A DNA stretch of 63,937 bases. Origin: Monosiga brevicollis MX1. Taxonomy: Eukaryota; Opisthokonta; Choanoflagellata; Craspedida; Salpingoecidae. A model generated the notes under the pieces. The model made no database searches. It was not told the origin of the DNA and was given only the letters and a program-made list of their open reading frames with translations. The position numbers were made by a program, and so were the translations under genes. Shown here one piece after another: positions 41,394 to 54,022 of the stretch; the stretch's first letter is position 1; each line of letters opens with the position of its first letter. The stretch spans positions 430,695 through 494,631 of the forward strand of contig NW_001865061.1 in the NCBI RefSeq assembly GCF_000002865.3, given 5' to 3'.

Positions 41394-42408
41394 GACTGGT
41401 GGTCACTGTGGTCCAAACGGTGGTCCAGAACAACAAGGGGGAAAGGGAAGGGAAGGCGAGAAGAAATGGCTAAAGTGATGAAAGATGATCATAAAATAAA
41501 AATGAGCAAAAAGAAAGGGGGGCGAGTTGCTAGTGGATCGAAGCACGGTTGGACCAGGCGCATTGTGCGTACCTTCTCGCTCAACCAGGGGAAGAACCAG
41601 TAGAATTCCTAATCGTCACGAGGCAGATGAAGGACAAGAGGCTGAGTGAGGCTGATCATACGAGAAAAAGCGCGAGGTCAAACATCACAAAATGGCGTGG
41701 GGCGGGGGGAGTGTGATGCTGTAAATCTGTAATGACATGACAAGGAAGGAACAGATGCACCAAATGCACACGCCCTCCAAAGAGGAGAAAAAAAAAGAGG
41801 TGTCAACGTTGACGGCAGTGCAACAACAACAAGTGCACACGTCAACCCCAGTGGGTCTTGTTCGGTTCAAAAGGAACTTTCAAAGAATGGATCTGTCTTT
41901 GACACGGAAAAAGGCACACTACACTGGGTGGCTGAATGGCAGTGCACGGGTAGCACAGTACATGCGCACACGGGCAAAGGGGAGGCGCCACTGAACGGAT
42001 GGAAGCACTGAGTGATGCATTCCAGCCGTGTCGAGCCGACGAGGTCGATCAAATCAAAATCAGATCGCACCGCACCGGTCGGCAATTGGCTGGCCGAACC
42101 CCCGCGACGGTGATTGGCATCGTAAAACCCGCTCCAGTTCCCCACCCCCTCAGAGGCAGGCCACGCCCATCCGTACGCTGCCATTCAGCCCGACCCAGGC
42201 CCCGCCCAGCCTTGCCCGGAGACCAACCGAGCCAGCCGTCGCCGAGCCCAAAACCAGAGCAGCAAGCCACCACCGACCAAAGCAGAGACAGAGCGGGATC
42301 GGCGGGATCCAATGTCCCTCTCTCCGTGTGTGATCAGTAACCTCTCAGAGACACAGTGAACAGCACTGCTACTTTACCGGGAGGGCGGTCAAAGGAAAAG
42401 TGCTCCGC

Positions 42409-42410
<2 letters not shown>

Positions 42411-42473
<63 letters not shown>
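42411..42473. repeat. (CT)n microsatellite
   Basis: CT repeat with one TT interruption. Confidence 0.95.
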
Positions 42474-42476
<3 letters not shown>

Positions 42477-44099
42477 CAGTGGAAGAGAACAAAAGGTTGG
42501 TGTTTGCACTGCCACTGAACAAAAGGAACAAAAGATTCTCTCTCTTCTCTCTCTCTCTCTCTCTTCTCTTCGTTTTCCCTCTCTCCGGTATGTGAACGAT
42601 GCCACGAAGACAGGCACTGGAATGTGAATCGTTTTAGGGGATAAAAATGATTCACTCGTCAATACAAAACTGTGAATGCAAGAAAAACAGCTGTTGTGAC
42701 GGGCCGGGGGTGCTGGATGTCAGATGTCATACTTTCTATGGATTTGTCGAGGCTTGGCTGCTCATCAAATGGGACCAACCTCTGGCCACGACCCCGCTGA
42801 GGTCAGATTCTCTGATAATAGCTTTGACTTCCGCTTCGTAGCAAAATGGCATTGCGGCTAATCTCTGCCGGGGTGAGACCGGGCTACCCCCTGTCTCTTC
42901 CTGCGCGTTCAGCTTAGGGCCACGGCGGCTGGCGGTCGATTCAAGTGTGTGTGGCGGCGCAGCCCCTGCTGCAACTTGGCCGATCTGGCGCACCGATGCA
43001 GCCCCGAGCAAGGGCAAACAGGAGTAGCCTCCGTGGTCTGCGTATTGCCTAGCCCAGACAGACCCTGTGGCATGCCTGACAGTTTGGCTTGATGCTTTAC
43101 ATCACGCCTGCAATGAGGGCTGATCGTGCAATGCGATGTGCGTCGACGTCAGCTGTGCAAGGGACAGACTGACAGCGTGAGCTGCCGCATTGTATCAAGG
43201 GAACAAGCCATGTGTTGATCGACAGTTCAACGCTGTAACGCCCCGCCTTTGGACAAGCGTGGTGCGCAGTGGGCTGCGCCGACGCCACGGCCGACAGGCA
43301 CCGAGCAAGGGAACGATGGGCTTTCGAATCGTGCGGTCCGATTCTTTGGCCTTGACAGCAGCCAGGGCAGTACCTGGTCGTCCGGATTGTCCCGTCCCGT
43401 CTGCGAGGTCAAGGGAATGTGGTCTAACGGACAGGTCGGGGCTGGGGCCGAGGTCGACGGGTGGCAACGACAGCCACCACGGCTAAAGTGAGCGGCCCCG
43501 CGGCTCGCAGGCTGACACTTGAGGCTTGGTGGCGGACACGCGTGTCCGTGGATCTCATGTGTGTTGCCTCAAAGCGCTGTATGCTCTGGCCGTTGTGGGC
43601 TGGCCGGGCGGAGGCACCAAGTTCTGATACAAATTTTGACATGTCAAGCCCACGCGGCAACTGAGAAACTCATTCCCTGACACGGCATCCTATGCGAGTG
43701 GGAACCCCGACCTGGCTGGAGCACCGTGCCACCTGTCATCCCGTTATCTTTGAAAAACGCACGCAGGAAGACAGACCGTTGTCAAGGCCCGGGCCGGGCG
43801 GCAGCGGGATTTAAATCGCAATCACTGGCCTGCCCAACGGAATTTGACCTGTCTGCCTCGGTCCCGTGCACCTGGCTCCCGTCTTGTCTTGGGGGGGACC
43901 GCTTTGGTATTTCACATTGAAGCACGGGTGAGGTTCGTTGGTCGCGCGTCGAGAATGGAATGGGACAAGATAAACCCGGCTGTCAGCTTGGCCCGGCAAC
44001 CGCACAGGAAGGAGGGAAACGCTGGAACGGCTGGGGGCGTGGTGCCAAACTGCTGCCAAATATGTTGGTGGTGCTCTGCCTGTTGGTGGTGACGGCAGG

Positions 44100-44127
44100 A
44101 GCCAGCAGGATTGTACTCCTGCTGGCT
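44100..44127. repeat. 11-bp perfect inverted repeat, 6-nt loop
   Basis: Arms AGCCAGCAGGA (44100-44110) and TCCTGCTGGCT (44117-44127) flank the loop TTGTAC. It lies in otherwise featureless sequence. Confidence 0.9.
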
Positions 44128-44974
44128 GGTTTCGTCAGAACCCACCCACCAGCCGCACGGGAATTCGCATGTTTGGCAGCGGGACATGCCGACGATGAGT
44201 GTGAGATTGGACCAGCTGGCTGGCAGGCAGTCGCTCAGCGGCACGTCGTGGGAGGCGGTAAGACTGGGGCAGACGGTTTTGCATCATAGCGGACGCGAAT
44301 GGCGGCGCGTGTCTGGTTTCTTCTCCAGCGGGACACATCCCACAACGGCACGGATGGCGGATGGAGGCTGCTATTGGCGCAAAAGTGGCATGCCAGAACC
44401 CATTGCCAGAGCCCACGTCTGGCTCAACTAAACCATCTATGTACGCAACGACTGGCGTACCAGCCCAGCCCCTCGTAGCACAGGAAAAACCACGCCAGTC
44501 CTCGCCGCAGCCAGTCGTTGCCGCATCCGGGCAGCAATGGTGGGGTCAAACACAACAGCGACATGACCGTGTGTCCGCTATCCTTCAATCCACAGGGTGG
44601 TATGGCCGGGGAAGATGCCCGAGAGCGTCGTCGACTATGATAACGTCTAGCGTCGTACCTCGCCCGTCAAGGCAAAAGCGGGAATAAGAAGGACAATGCC
44701 GATTGGCACCGGCATCGCAGGGTAACGGCGGCACGATGGAAGCCGGCTGGGAGGAATTCGAGCACATGCATGGGAAGACAAACAGGCTGGACGGTTGACA
44801 GCCCGGAACGAAACGGCAAGAGCAGCCCCTACAGGCGGGTTGATGGCGGAGCAAGATCCAGTCGCAACGCGCTCCAAACTCTGCCGGATGTCTCGGCTGG
44901 TTGGACGTGCCTCGAATGCCGCCCCAAGCAGAAGGGGAGCCCTTTGGCGCGCAACCCCCTCCCTCCCCCTCCCC

Positions 44975-44978
<4 letters not shown>

Positions 44979-45005
<27 letters not shown>
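44979..45005. repeat. (CA)n microsatellite
   Basis: About 13 CA units following a C-rich tract. Confidence 0.95.
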
Positions 45006-45009
<4 letters not shown>

Positions 45010-46135
45010 CCCTCTGCTCGCCGTTTGTCTCAGGGACCAAGCCGCTCCCATGCGCCTCGCCAACGACATTCCCCGGCTGCCTTCATGCTTACTCATCGAC
45101 TTGACCTGTCGAGCCAAAGCCCCGATCGACCTCACGACCCAACTCGTCTGTGCCCTCCTGTGGCCTTTCGCCCCCCAAACGTACGAGCATGTCTATTGGA
45201 GTGCACCCGTGCTCTTTCCTCCCTGCCTCGCTCGCCCCCTTTCCCGCCCGCCGCTGCCTTTCCAGCTATGCGCACACTCCCTCCCCCAAGCACCAGAGAT
45301 TCTCCACAATCGACCCGATTGGCCGCGTCGAGGCATGCGACAATCCAAAGCGGCCCCCGCTTCGAGCTCGTCTCCACGCACACACACACACACATACGGT
45401 CGCCGGCGCACATACTTGATACCCCGCAAGGACAACGTCATGGCTCGATACGCGACACAACCCCCACCTCATCATCTCTGACGCGTTTGCTGCCCGCTCA
45501 CCCGTGCTCAAAGCCCTCCCAACCGACCGCCAACCCGCTCGCCAATCCCGACGAAATCCAACGACACCCTCCCGGCAACGGGACATGAGAGCGGACAGCC
45601 TTTGCGATACTCATGTTCCCGCTAGCCAAAAGCCACGCGCCATCGCCCCTCGGGCGGCCAGTGGCAGTGTCCGCTCCAATTGTATGCACACACCACTTGC
45701 CTGCTCGCCTTGTCCTCGCCGCCTTGTCCCACAGATCGACCCACTGGCTGCCTTTGGCCCGCCGTCCTCACCTGGACAACGCGGCCGTGAAGAATTTCTT
45801 GTCGGGGGCTACGTGGTCGAATGTCGACATGACCCCGCCCCGTGTCTCTCGGTTCCCCTCCTGGTCGGTAGGTGGGTTGGCGGACGGAGGCACTGTCCCG
45901 TCAAGGCATGCAGGACACGACGGTTGAATCATTCCGCCCGCTCCCCGACCCCCCCCCTCCCCACCTCCCCTGGCATGCCATGCCATGCCATAGATGGTGG
46001 TAAATTTTTTCATGCCCGTGCCCCTAACCCTCTTGCGGGCCCCCCCCCAACTCCCCGCTACCATCACCATTACCACCATCACCAATAGCTCTGTGGCATC
46101 GTCCACATGCCAGCCGAGCCCAGAATTTTGAATTT

Positions 46136-46136
46136 G

Positions 46137-46222
<86 letters not shown>
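46136..46222. repeat. (CT)n microsatellite
   Basis: About 43 CT units, roughly 650 bp upstream of the next gene start. Confidence 0.97.
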
Positions 46223-46229
<7 letters not shown>

Positions 46230-46871
46230 TGTCGTCTTTCCACAAGCTTGCCCCTCCTCCCACAGCCAACGGCCTCTTCTGCTGCAAATGGGAGGGGTGA
46301 GCGGACGCAAGCCCCGAGCGGCTCGCCACTGTGCCTATGAACCCGAATCTCGATGAGTACATAGACATGAGCGAGGACGGTTGAGCGGGCGAGTCTCGAT
46401 CCTGATTCGCATTTTCTCTCTCCGCTGCCTCCCCCTGACTTTGACACATCGCGCGACTGCCCGCCGGCTGCCCTTTGCCTTTCCCGCTCCCTCTCCCCGA
46501 CTACGAGACGACAGTCTCTGCCTTTTGCCGCTGCCATCCCAGCCGTCTCCCAAAAGCTTCCAGCAGAGAGTCCAACCACCTTGCTAATCAAGACTGCCCG
46601 TTTTATCATTCCACCGCGGCCTCGACCTTGCATTCCACGCCAACCGTCTCGCCAAGATCCGAATTTCGACGGCTCAACCAGCGATCATGATGGAGTGGTA
46701 CGTCGACTCTTGGCACCTCCCTTGCATACGTCAAAGGCATTATTTTCTCTCGCCCTTGCTGCTCCAGCCCACAGCCCAGCAACCGCGCTCGCTCATCTTG
46801 TCCTGCATTTGCTGCGGCCCAATCGTAGCCCTGTGGTCGCCAACGTTCTCCCTGTCAATGACAGCCCCATC

Positions 46872-48122
46872 ATGATCCAAACCATTCGGCCCAAGCTCAT
46901 GCCCAAGACGATGGAGACCTCAAACTCGACCTCTAACCCAGCCCCGACCCCAAGCGCCAAGCGCTCGTGTCGTGAGCGCTTGACTCAGTCCCTTCACACA
47001 CTCGACGTCGCCCACTTCTTCACCGAACAAGTCCTGCCCCGCCTCCAACGCTACGTTCGTCATCAATTGCAGACCCGCAACGTCCCCAGCCACCCCGCCG
47101 GTCCCAAAAGCGCCCACCACATCATCACCCCCGCCCTGGCCTCGCCGACCTCCCATACCAGCCGCTTCCTGGCCCGCTGCACCACCGCCATCTGGCACCG
47201 CGTCGATGCCGCCGCCCATCGCACCGCCGCCGAACATGATCAAGAACCAGCCCTCAAGCGGCCCAAGGCTCCGCCTTCAGGCACGGGCCAGGTCGCGGCC
47301 TGCGTTCGGGATCTCCTGACCAGCAACGACTGGTTTGAGGACTGGGCCACCGCATTGAGCCAAGACGAGCTGCCCGACATGACCTCGGCCGTTCAACGTG
47401 GCCTGCTTCTGGTTCTTCTTGCCCAGGCCACCGACGTGGTCGTCCGCCACCGGGTCCAAACGGTTCTCAACAGCCTGGCTTCCGGAGCTCAGCAGCTGCG
47501 CCTGGTGCGGGGCTACGCTGCCGACAAGGACACCATCGCAGAAGAACTCTGCCATCACATCGTGCGCACCGACACCCACACCTTGGCGGCCTTTTGCGAC
47601 AAGCACGAACAGGACGAACTGGCCTCGGCCGAACATTTCAATGACGTGCAACGACGTCGCGTCATGCTGCACACCCTCCGTACCCTGACTCTCACCGCCG
47701 CCACCGAGGGCAAGAGTGACATCGAGGTCCACCCGCTGCTCCTGCGCCTCTTTCAACGACTTGAAACCGCAGTCACCCGCGAACTCAACGTGCCCCACAG
47801 CGACGCCCGCGTCATTGTCAACCGCGTCCTACTCAACTGCAACGTCCTCCAAGCCTGGGCCGATGTCGTTGCTCATTGCCAAGAACATGCCCCGGCCGAT
47901 ACAGACCACCCCGCCTTGACCTCCCAAGACCGCACCCTTATGCTGGCCACCCTCATCCATCGCTACTACACCCTTCGCAAGCAACACCACGAGCGCGTGG
48001 TCCGCATCAACCACAAGCTCTTTCCAGAGAACCGCCCCGCTTCGCTGCCATCTCAACCCGCCCAACACTCCTCAACCCCGACCCCCAGCCCGTGGGCCCG
48101 CCAAAGCATGACCTCTGTCTGA
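46872..48122 (+). CDS. Unrecognised helical protein, single exon
   Basis: An uninterrupted frame of 416 residues from the ATG at 46872 (MIQTIRPKLMPKTMETS); the frame is open further upstream, so an earlier exon or start is possible. The codon pattern is strongly GC-ending like the neighbours, and the protein looks real: mostly alpha-helical, with repeated amphipathic helices (for example RGLLLVLLAQATDVVVRHRV, LTLTAATEGKSDIEVHPLLL), many Thr, His and Ala residues, and a Ser/Pro-rich tail ending WARQSMTSV. There is no signal peptide or membrane helix. I recognise no domain; an all-helical scaffold is the most that can be said. The longest opposite-strand frame over it (174 codons) is its shadow. 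Confidence 0.68.
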   Translation: MIQTIRPKLMPKTMETSNSTSNPAPTPSAKRSCRERLTQSLHTLDVAHFFTEQVLPRLQRYVRHQLQTRNVPSHPAGPKSAHHIITPALASPTSHTSRFLARCTTAIWHRVDAAAHRTAAEHDQEPALKRPKAPPSGTGQVAACVRDLLTSNDWFEDWATALSQDELPDMTSAVQRGLLLVLLAQATDVVVRHRVQTVLNSLASGAQQLRLVRGYAADKDTIAEELCHHIVRTDTHTLAAFCDKHEQDELASAEHFNDVQRRRVMLHTLRTLTLTAATEGKSDIEVHPLLLRLFQRLETAVTRELNVPHSDARVIVNRVLLNCNVLQAWADVVAHCQEHAPADTDHPALTSQDRTLMLATLIHRYYTLRKQHHERVVRINHKLFPENRPASLPSQPAQHSSTPTPSPWARQSMTSV

Positions 48123-48848
48123 AGGGCCACGTGCATGCCCCCGTCCTCCCCTGAATAATATTATTGCTCAGTGTTTCGTAGATAATTCTTGATTTGGATG
48201 TTCTTCCATCCTTGTGAGCTCCCCTTTTTTTTATATTTGATTTTTCGTAAACGTGGTTGCCTCGACCGAGCACCCGACCGTATGTCGGCCACAGCTCTTG
48301 CCGCCGCTCCTATCTTGGCACGCTTGTTTGACCGATGTCATATTGTTTCTAACATCCGAGATCAGACTTTGTGTTGTTGTTTTACATAATTCACACTCAA
48401 GAGGAACAACCAGTCTACCTCCCTCCCCAAGCCCACCCGTGAAGATCATCTTGATACAATACGACGATGATATTCTTCCACGACTTCACAATGTATATGT
48501 CATGTATTCATAACACTGAAAAACTGCAAAAGCTCTCGTCATCGATTCACAGGCGTGTGTCGTTGTGGGCTGGCCGGCAGCCAAATTGCAGTGGCCTTCA
48601 CAGAAGGATTTCAACGATCAGACGACAACGCCATCTCCGTTGGTCGAAACCAAAATCATGGTCGTGCTCAGCACAAAGGGGAAAAAGAAAGAAAAACAAA
48701 AATTTAACATGAAAAACACTCAAAGTAGGGGCGCAACGAGAGGGGCGAACAACGCCAAACAGAGAACCAATTATGATATCAGCGATGGATCCCGCCTTTT
48801 CACCCGGTGGTCAGCTCGCGGTTTGCGATGCCTGCCGGTGGTCTCTTT
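48123..48848. other. Convergent 3' flanks
   Basis: No gene seen between the helical protein and DDX55. The sequence is AT-richer than its neighbours. Confidence 0.6.
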
Positions 48849-51825
48849 TCACAAATCATCTCCGACAAGTCGATCATACTCCGCCTGCGTGATCTTGCCC
48901 TGTTTGAGGCGACGCATCAAGCGTGCTTCTTGAGCCAAATCATCCACATCGTGACCGTCGTCACCGACATTGTTCTCCTTGAGCAAGGCGTGAATCTCAG
49001 CACGTTCTTTGGCCTCGGCCTTGGCCCGCCGCTTATCCTTGCGCTCCTTGGCCTGTTTTTGCTTGGACCTGAGGGAAGAGCCGGCCCCAAGGTGAGTCAA
49101 TCAGCATCGGCGTGCACAACCAGTGTGCCTTCGAAGATTTTCACCAGATTACTACTGGCAGGCAGGCAGTCAAATGAGCGGGCTTACCAGGCTTCGTTCT
49201 TTTTCGAACGCTTGGATCGCTCTCGCTCCTTTTCGGAAGGACCTTCCGCCAACGCCTTCTCCCGCTCCTCGGCACGGCGCTTCATGTTTTGTTGGCGTTG
49301 CTTTTCTCGCTGCTTGTCGCGGAACCGAATGCTTGCTTGGTCGATCTTGCTGCATCCATGGTATCCCAAGAGCGCACATATGTACGTGAGCATAAGCCCC
49401 GACCAGGCCAAGGGCGGGGGAGATAGAACGAGCTCACAAACCTCTGCTCAAAGGCACGCGAATTTTGCAAACTGCGCAATTCAGGCATGCGTGGCAAATG
49501 CAGCAGCGCAAAGCCCCGCGCAAGGCTAAAACAAGGGAGCGCATGGATCCTGTGAGCTAAGATGAAACAAGGGCACGGCAACAAGACTGCTGCATGCTTG
49601 CTGCAGACAGGGTGCTTGCTGCAGACAACAACAACGTACGCAGCCAAGTCCAACTTTTTGAATTGGAAAATATAGTTGCACTTGTGCTCTTTGTACGAGC
49701 TGCAACATGGGCAAATGGCCATGCATGGACACTGGTGAGGAAAACCGCAAGCAAGAGTGGCGCTGCCAACTGACAGCAAGAAGTGGGACAAAGAGCGTGT
49801 GCGCGCAAAAGCCTACCGAATAAACGTAACAAAAGCCAGTTTGCCTTTCTCGTAAATGTCACGGTCCTTGGCAGCCAAGTCCCGACAGCGAGGCAACAGA
49901 TCCTCGGCCCCCTCAAAAGGCTCCTGCTCCTCGATGGGAATCTGGAAAGACGACAGAAGCACGTCAAAGCTGGGTTAAAGACAGACACAACGGCAAAACC
50001 ACCGCGTGGGCTGCTTTAGGAACAGTTTTGATGGACGGACGGACAAACACGTACATTGCGAACATTCAAAAAATCAATGTACGTGTCCTCGTGTGGTTGC
50101 AAAAAGAGCACGGCTCGGCCTTGACGACCGAGGCGAGCAGTACGGCCACAGCGATGAACGTAGGCATCGGGGTCTTGTGGGGGATCATACTGCAGGACCC
50201 ACGCCACGTCGGGTACGTCCAAGCCACGAGCAGCAATATCCGTGCTCACTAGGATGGCGCCCTCGGTGTTGCAAAATGTGCTAAAGACGCTCGTACGGGC
50301 CTTGGAAGAAACCTTGCTGTGAAGAGCCAGAATCTTGGCCCGGCGCAAGCCGGGCATGTTCTCAAGCAACGAGACAAAGTAATTGACACAGGCGCAAGTG
50401 GCCATGTACACAATGGCCTTGGCCTGTTGTTGACGCATCAGGCGCAAAAAGGCCACCAGCTGATTAAACTTTTCCTCGGCGGAGAGAAAAAGATATGTGT
50501 TGATGAGTGTGGATGGTGTGGCTTGCTGAACACTGCCAGCACCCTCTTGCCGATGTTCCACCTTGACGGCCACTTGTACCGGGTTGCGCAGACCGGCGCG
50601 GGCCAGCGCCTGCACCTCGTTGGTTTGGGTAGCCGAAAAGAGGCCCTGTCAAATCCAAGCAAATGAGACCGAGGTGGTTTGTTACAAAAAAAAAAAACGG
50701 TATAAATAAAAACCACATGCATGGGTCCAAGACGACCCGCTTGGGAGCGGTCATAAAAGGCAAGCGCACTCAAAGGCTGGCGGCAGGACGTACGGTGCGG
50801 CGCTGCTTGGGTAAAAACGTGAAAATTTGAGTGATGGCTTGTTCAAAGCCCATATCCAAAAGACGGTCCGCTTCGTCCAGCACCAACATCTGTACCCAGC
50901 GCCAACAAAGTGAATGCATGTAAGCCAAGAAAGACCAGCTGGAGGAGAACAAGGGCAACATATTGCCATCACATGAAAAAAAAAAAAAGATGGCAGCCAT
51001 GGCACGCGACGAGGCACGGCTCATCGACCACAGAGGGAAAACAAACCTCGAGGTGTTTGACGCTCTTCATCAAGGAACCAGACTTGTTAAGAAGGTCCAA
51101 GAGTCGACCCGGGGTGGCAACAATGACGTTGCATCCCTCCTTGAGTTGGTTGACGTCCACTTGCACGTCGTGGGCACCGGTAATGAGGCAGGCTGAGAGG
51201 TCCACACCATGTTGCAGAAACGTTTTGACCACGTCGTAGGTCTGTTGGGCCAGCTCACGCGTGGGTGAAAGCACAATGGCCCCGACAGACGTGGGGCTTG
51301 GCAGCGGTGTCCGAAGCAATAGCTCGAGGAGAGGCACAACAAAAGCCAGGGTTTTACCCGAACCGGTCACCTGAGCATGGCGGAAGAAGTCTCATGAGCC
51401 GGTGATCAGGCTTGGGGGAAGATGGCTGACGCGTAGGTTGGGATGGCCGTAGACATACCGCGTCGGCGGCAACATCGCAGTGGTCCAGGAAAAGTGGAAT
51501 ACAAGCGGCTTGCACTGGCGTCATCTAAGCACGTGTCAGACCACTGGTGAGCAAGGTTAAAGAAGCACCTGTCTGACCGTCGGGCCATTGCACCGAACCT
51601 GTTCAAACTTGAGGTCAGCCAGCGTGTTGGCAATCGCATCATGCAGCTTGAGGGCAGAGCCGTCTTTGTGATGCAACGAATCCCATCGCCCCGCATTGGC
51701 TGTTGATGAAAGAGGGAGGGGGCGCAAAGCAATATAAGCAATATATGAGCTGCCGTCAAAAGAAAGAGGGCTGTCCTTTATGTGACGCTGCACAGCAGAT
51801 GCAGGTACGCACCTGTAGCCTCCAT
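48849..51825 (-). CDS. DDX55: DEAD-box RNA helicase DDX55 (yeast Spb4)
   Basis: Minus-strand exons 51825-51813, 51699-51599, 51524-51459, 51370-51047, 50889-50794, 50645-50055, 49941-49817, 49699-49640, 49525-49442, 49349-49188 and 49068-48849 give 613 residues, phases consistent (human DDX55 is 600). It is an ATP-dependent RNA helicase of 60S ribosome assembly in the nucleolus. Motifs in order: [13 protein letters not shown] (Q region), AVTGSGKT (I), SPTRELA (Ia), [11 protein letters not shown] (Ib), [14 protein letters not shown] (II), GLFSATQ (III), [20 protein letters not shown] (V) and [11 protein letters not shown] (VI). The C-terminal extension has the Spb4/DDX55 block [20 protein letters not shown], then [17 protein letters not shown] and a basic coiled tail. 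The first exon is only 13 bases (MEAT). Confidence 0.96.
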
Positions 51826-53408
51826 CGCGCCTGTTCCCTGAGAGCTAAAGGGGAGACTTTGCTGGCTGCAGCAGGACGCCGGAGGTGAGGAAGGCGATGA
51901 CGGAAATAGGTCAGAGACAAACCAAAAGAAAATTTAACCACGCGAGCTCAGGGTCCCAAAGGCAAACAAAGAGCGCGTTGGGCCACACAAAGCAGACTCG
52001 GCAAGGGTCGAGGGTTTGTTGTGGGCAAGATGATTGTCCAAGCCAACATGGCTATGAGCCTCAAAGAGCTCGGTTGACTCGGATGATTTTCCTCGCCGTT
52101 CAAAAGGTGTTTTAGAAAAGACGGTGAACTATAAAAGACATTCCATCTGAGCATGATGCGGCTTACCAGCAAAACGGAGAAGGGAACGGAGGGAGACTTG
52201 CAAGCAAAAGCGCTTCTGCGCAGGAGGAGTGCTGCCGATGTGATTCAAGCCGGACACCAAGTCATGACATCAAAGGTGAGACAAGACAAGACAGTGCAGT
52301 GCACCACTGCATGACGCAGGGCAAAACGTGTGCACAATGGAACTTGAAAAAAAAAAAAAAAAAAAAAGAGTAATTTTGCATGGGGGCCGGCAGGCACACG
52401 ACTGGTAGGAAGTCAATCGCGTCACCGGTGCATGGGCGGCAGAAAACGAGCCGAGACGGAACCGACGCCTGCACGCTGGTGCAGGGCCGATCCCTCGCGA
52501 GCCCGCCTCCACAACACCCGTTAACACCGGCGGCATCACCGACCCCAAGCATGCATGAAGGTTTGATCTTTGCAAGGTGTGTGTCCGACAGCGGTATGGG
52601 GTCAAATAATCGGCGGACCAGAGGTCGCGCCACCGCCAGGATGATTGGCCTTGCACTCGGGGAAAGACAAAGAGGGGGAGAAAGGCGAGCGAGCGAACAA
52701 GGGCATTTCTTACGTGATGCGATCAGCACCAGGGAGAAAGGAAGTGAACAAAATCTTGAAGAAGGAGGGCCGGTCTTGTTGGTGCATTCAGTACACCACA
52801 GTCGGGAGCCGAGACCAGCCGGCTGCCATTTGTAAGTGACGTGTCGCTGCCACAAGTGAAGCAAAAAAAAAAAAAAATGATTCACACGTGGGACCGGTGA
52901 GGAAGTATAGAATAGAGGGTCAAAGTATAATCTTGTGGTATCTCGTACCAAACAGTAGTTTTGTACAGGTGTTACTTGGCAACCGTTCGGACCCGCCTAT
53001 GGCAGTCGAGCCGCCAGCATGTTCGCCGAAGGAAAAGGAATGCCCATCACTCAAAGATCTTGCATGAGGCCTGCGGTTCCATGTCAAGCACTCGGGCCGC
53101 CCACACGCTAGATCACGCGTCCATCCAGCGTCAACAATCCATGTTCGCCATACAAACAAACTCATCAACAATCCAGCAGAATTCGTGTGTGTGTTCGTTT
53201 GATCGCAGACCAGAACATGATTGACCACCAACTGGCCAGCCAAAACACACCCAAATCGTCGATGAAGTTATGCCAAGCATCGAGGTGTGATCTTATCCAA
53301 ACGCCATCACAAACTAGCCATCGCCGCCGTCCCAAATGCCATCCACCACACACCTTAATTTTACACACTCATAAAAAAGGCGCTGAATGTCGTCATCCAA
53401 AGCGCGCG

Positions 53409-53452
53409 CTCTCTCTCAAACTCTCGAACTCTCTCTCTCAAACTCTCTCTCT

Positions 53453-53501
<49 letters not shown>

Positions 53502-53706
53502 TCTCAAACTCTCGCTCTCTCAAACTCTCTCTCCCTCTCTCTCTCCCTCTCTCAAACTCTCGCTCTCTCAAACTCTCTCTCAAACTCTCTCTCAAACTCT
53601 CTCTCAAACTCTCTCTCAAACTCTCTCCCTCTCTCAAACTCTCTCTCTCTCAAACTCTCTCTCTCTCTCTCAAACTCTCTCTCTCTCTCTCAAACTCTCT
53701 CTCTCA
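53409..53706. repeat. CTCTCAAA-type compound satellite, locus 2, abutting the gap
   Basis: CT runs are interrupted by CAAA, including several perfect tandem copies of a 12-bp unit CTCTCTCAAACT around 53570-53625. It continues into the N run, so the true length is unknown. Confidence 0.93.
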
Positions 53707-53921
53707 NNNNNNNNNNNNNNNNNNNNNNNNNNNNNNNNNNNNNNNNNNNNNNNNNNNNNNNNNNNNNNNNNNNNNNNNNNNNNNNNNNNNNNNNNNNNNN
53801 NNNNNNNNNNNNNNNNNNNNNNNNNNNNNNNNNNNNNNNNNNNNNNNNNNNNNNNNNNNNNNNNNNNNNNNNNNNNNNNNNNNNNNNNNNNNNNNNNNNN
53901 NNNNNNNNNNNNNNNNNNNNN
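53707..53921. other. Assembly gap (215 N)
   Basis: Run of N inside the satellite. The right flank is unique sequence about 100 bp before the LRR gene. Confidence 0.99.
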
Positions 53922-54022
53922 TGATCATGCCCTGACGCGGGCCTTTCAACTTTTTATCTCCCCGCTCAACACAAAGTTTTCAAAGACCTTGCTTGCCCTT
54001 TCCTCCCGCGCGTGTCTTGGCC

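Larger units (their letters stand above)
41394..46871. other. Long stretch without a supported gene
   Basis: About 5.5 kb. I found no frame with recognisable family features on either strand. Open frames here are Arg/Pro/Ser-rich and change freely, as in GC-rich non-coding DNA. Repeats seen: (CT)n at 42411-42473 and 42538-42566, (CA)n at 44979-45005, TGCCA copies near 45973, and (CT)n at 46136-46222. A perfect 11-bp inverted repeat lies at 44100-44127. Confidence 0.5.
51826..54022. other. Divergent intergenic region with satellite and gap
   Basis: No gene seen in 2.2 kb. It holds poly-A tracts near 52348 and 52863, the CTCTCAAA satellite (53409-53706) and the second assembly gap. Confidence 0.55.

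Noticed and set aside
44770-45588. 272-codon plus-strand frame with a Thr-His run
   Set aside because: Carried by the (CA)n repeat and C-rich sequence. No domain, splice structure or start context supports it.
47277-47798. 174-codon minus-strand frame
   Set aside because: A shadow of the plus-strand helical protein at 46872-48122, which has the better codon pattern and length.
53409-53706. Regular short repeats that superficially resemble an array
   Set aside because: The units are simple CT/CAAA sequence without unique spacers of constant length, so this is a satellite, not a CRISPR array.
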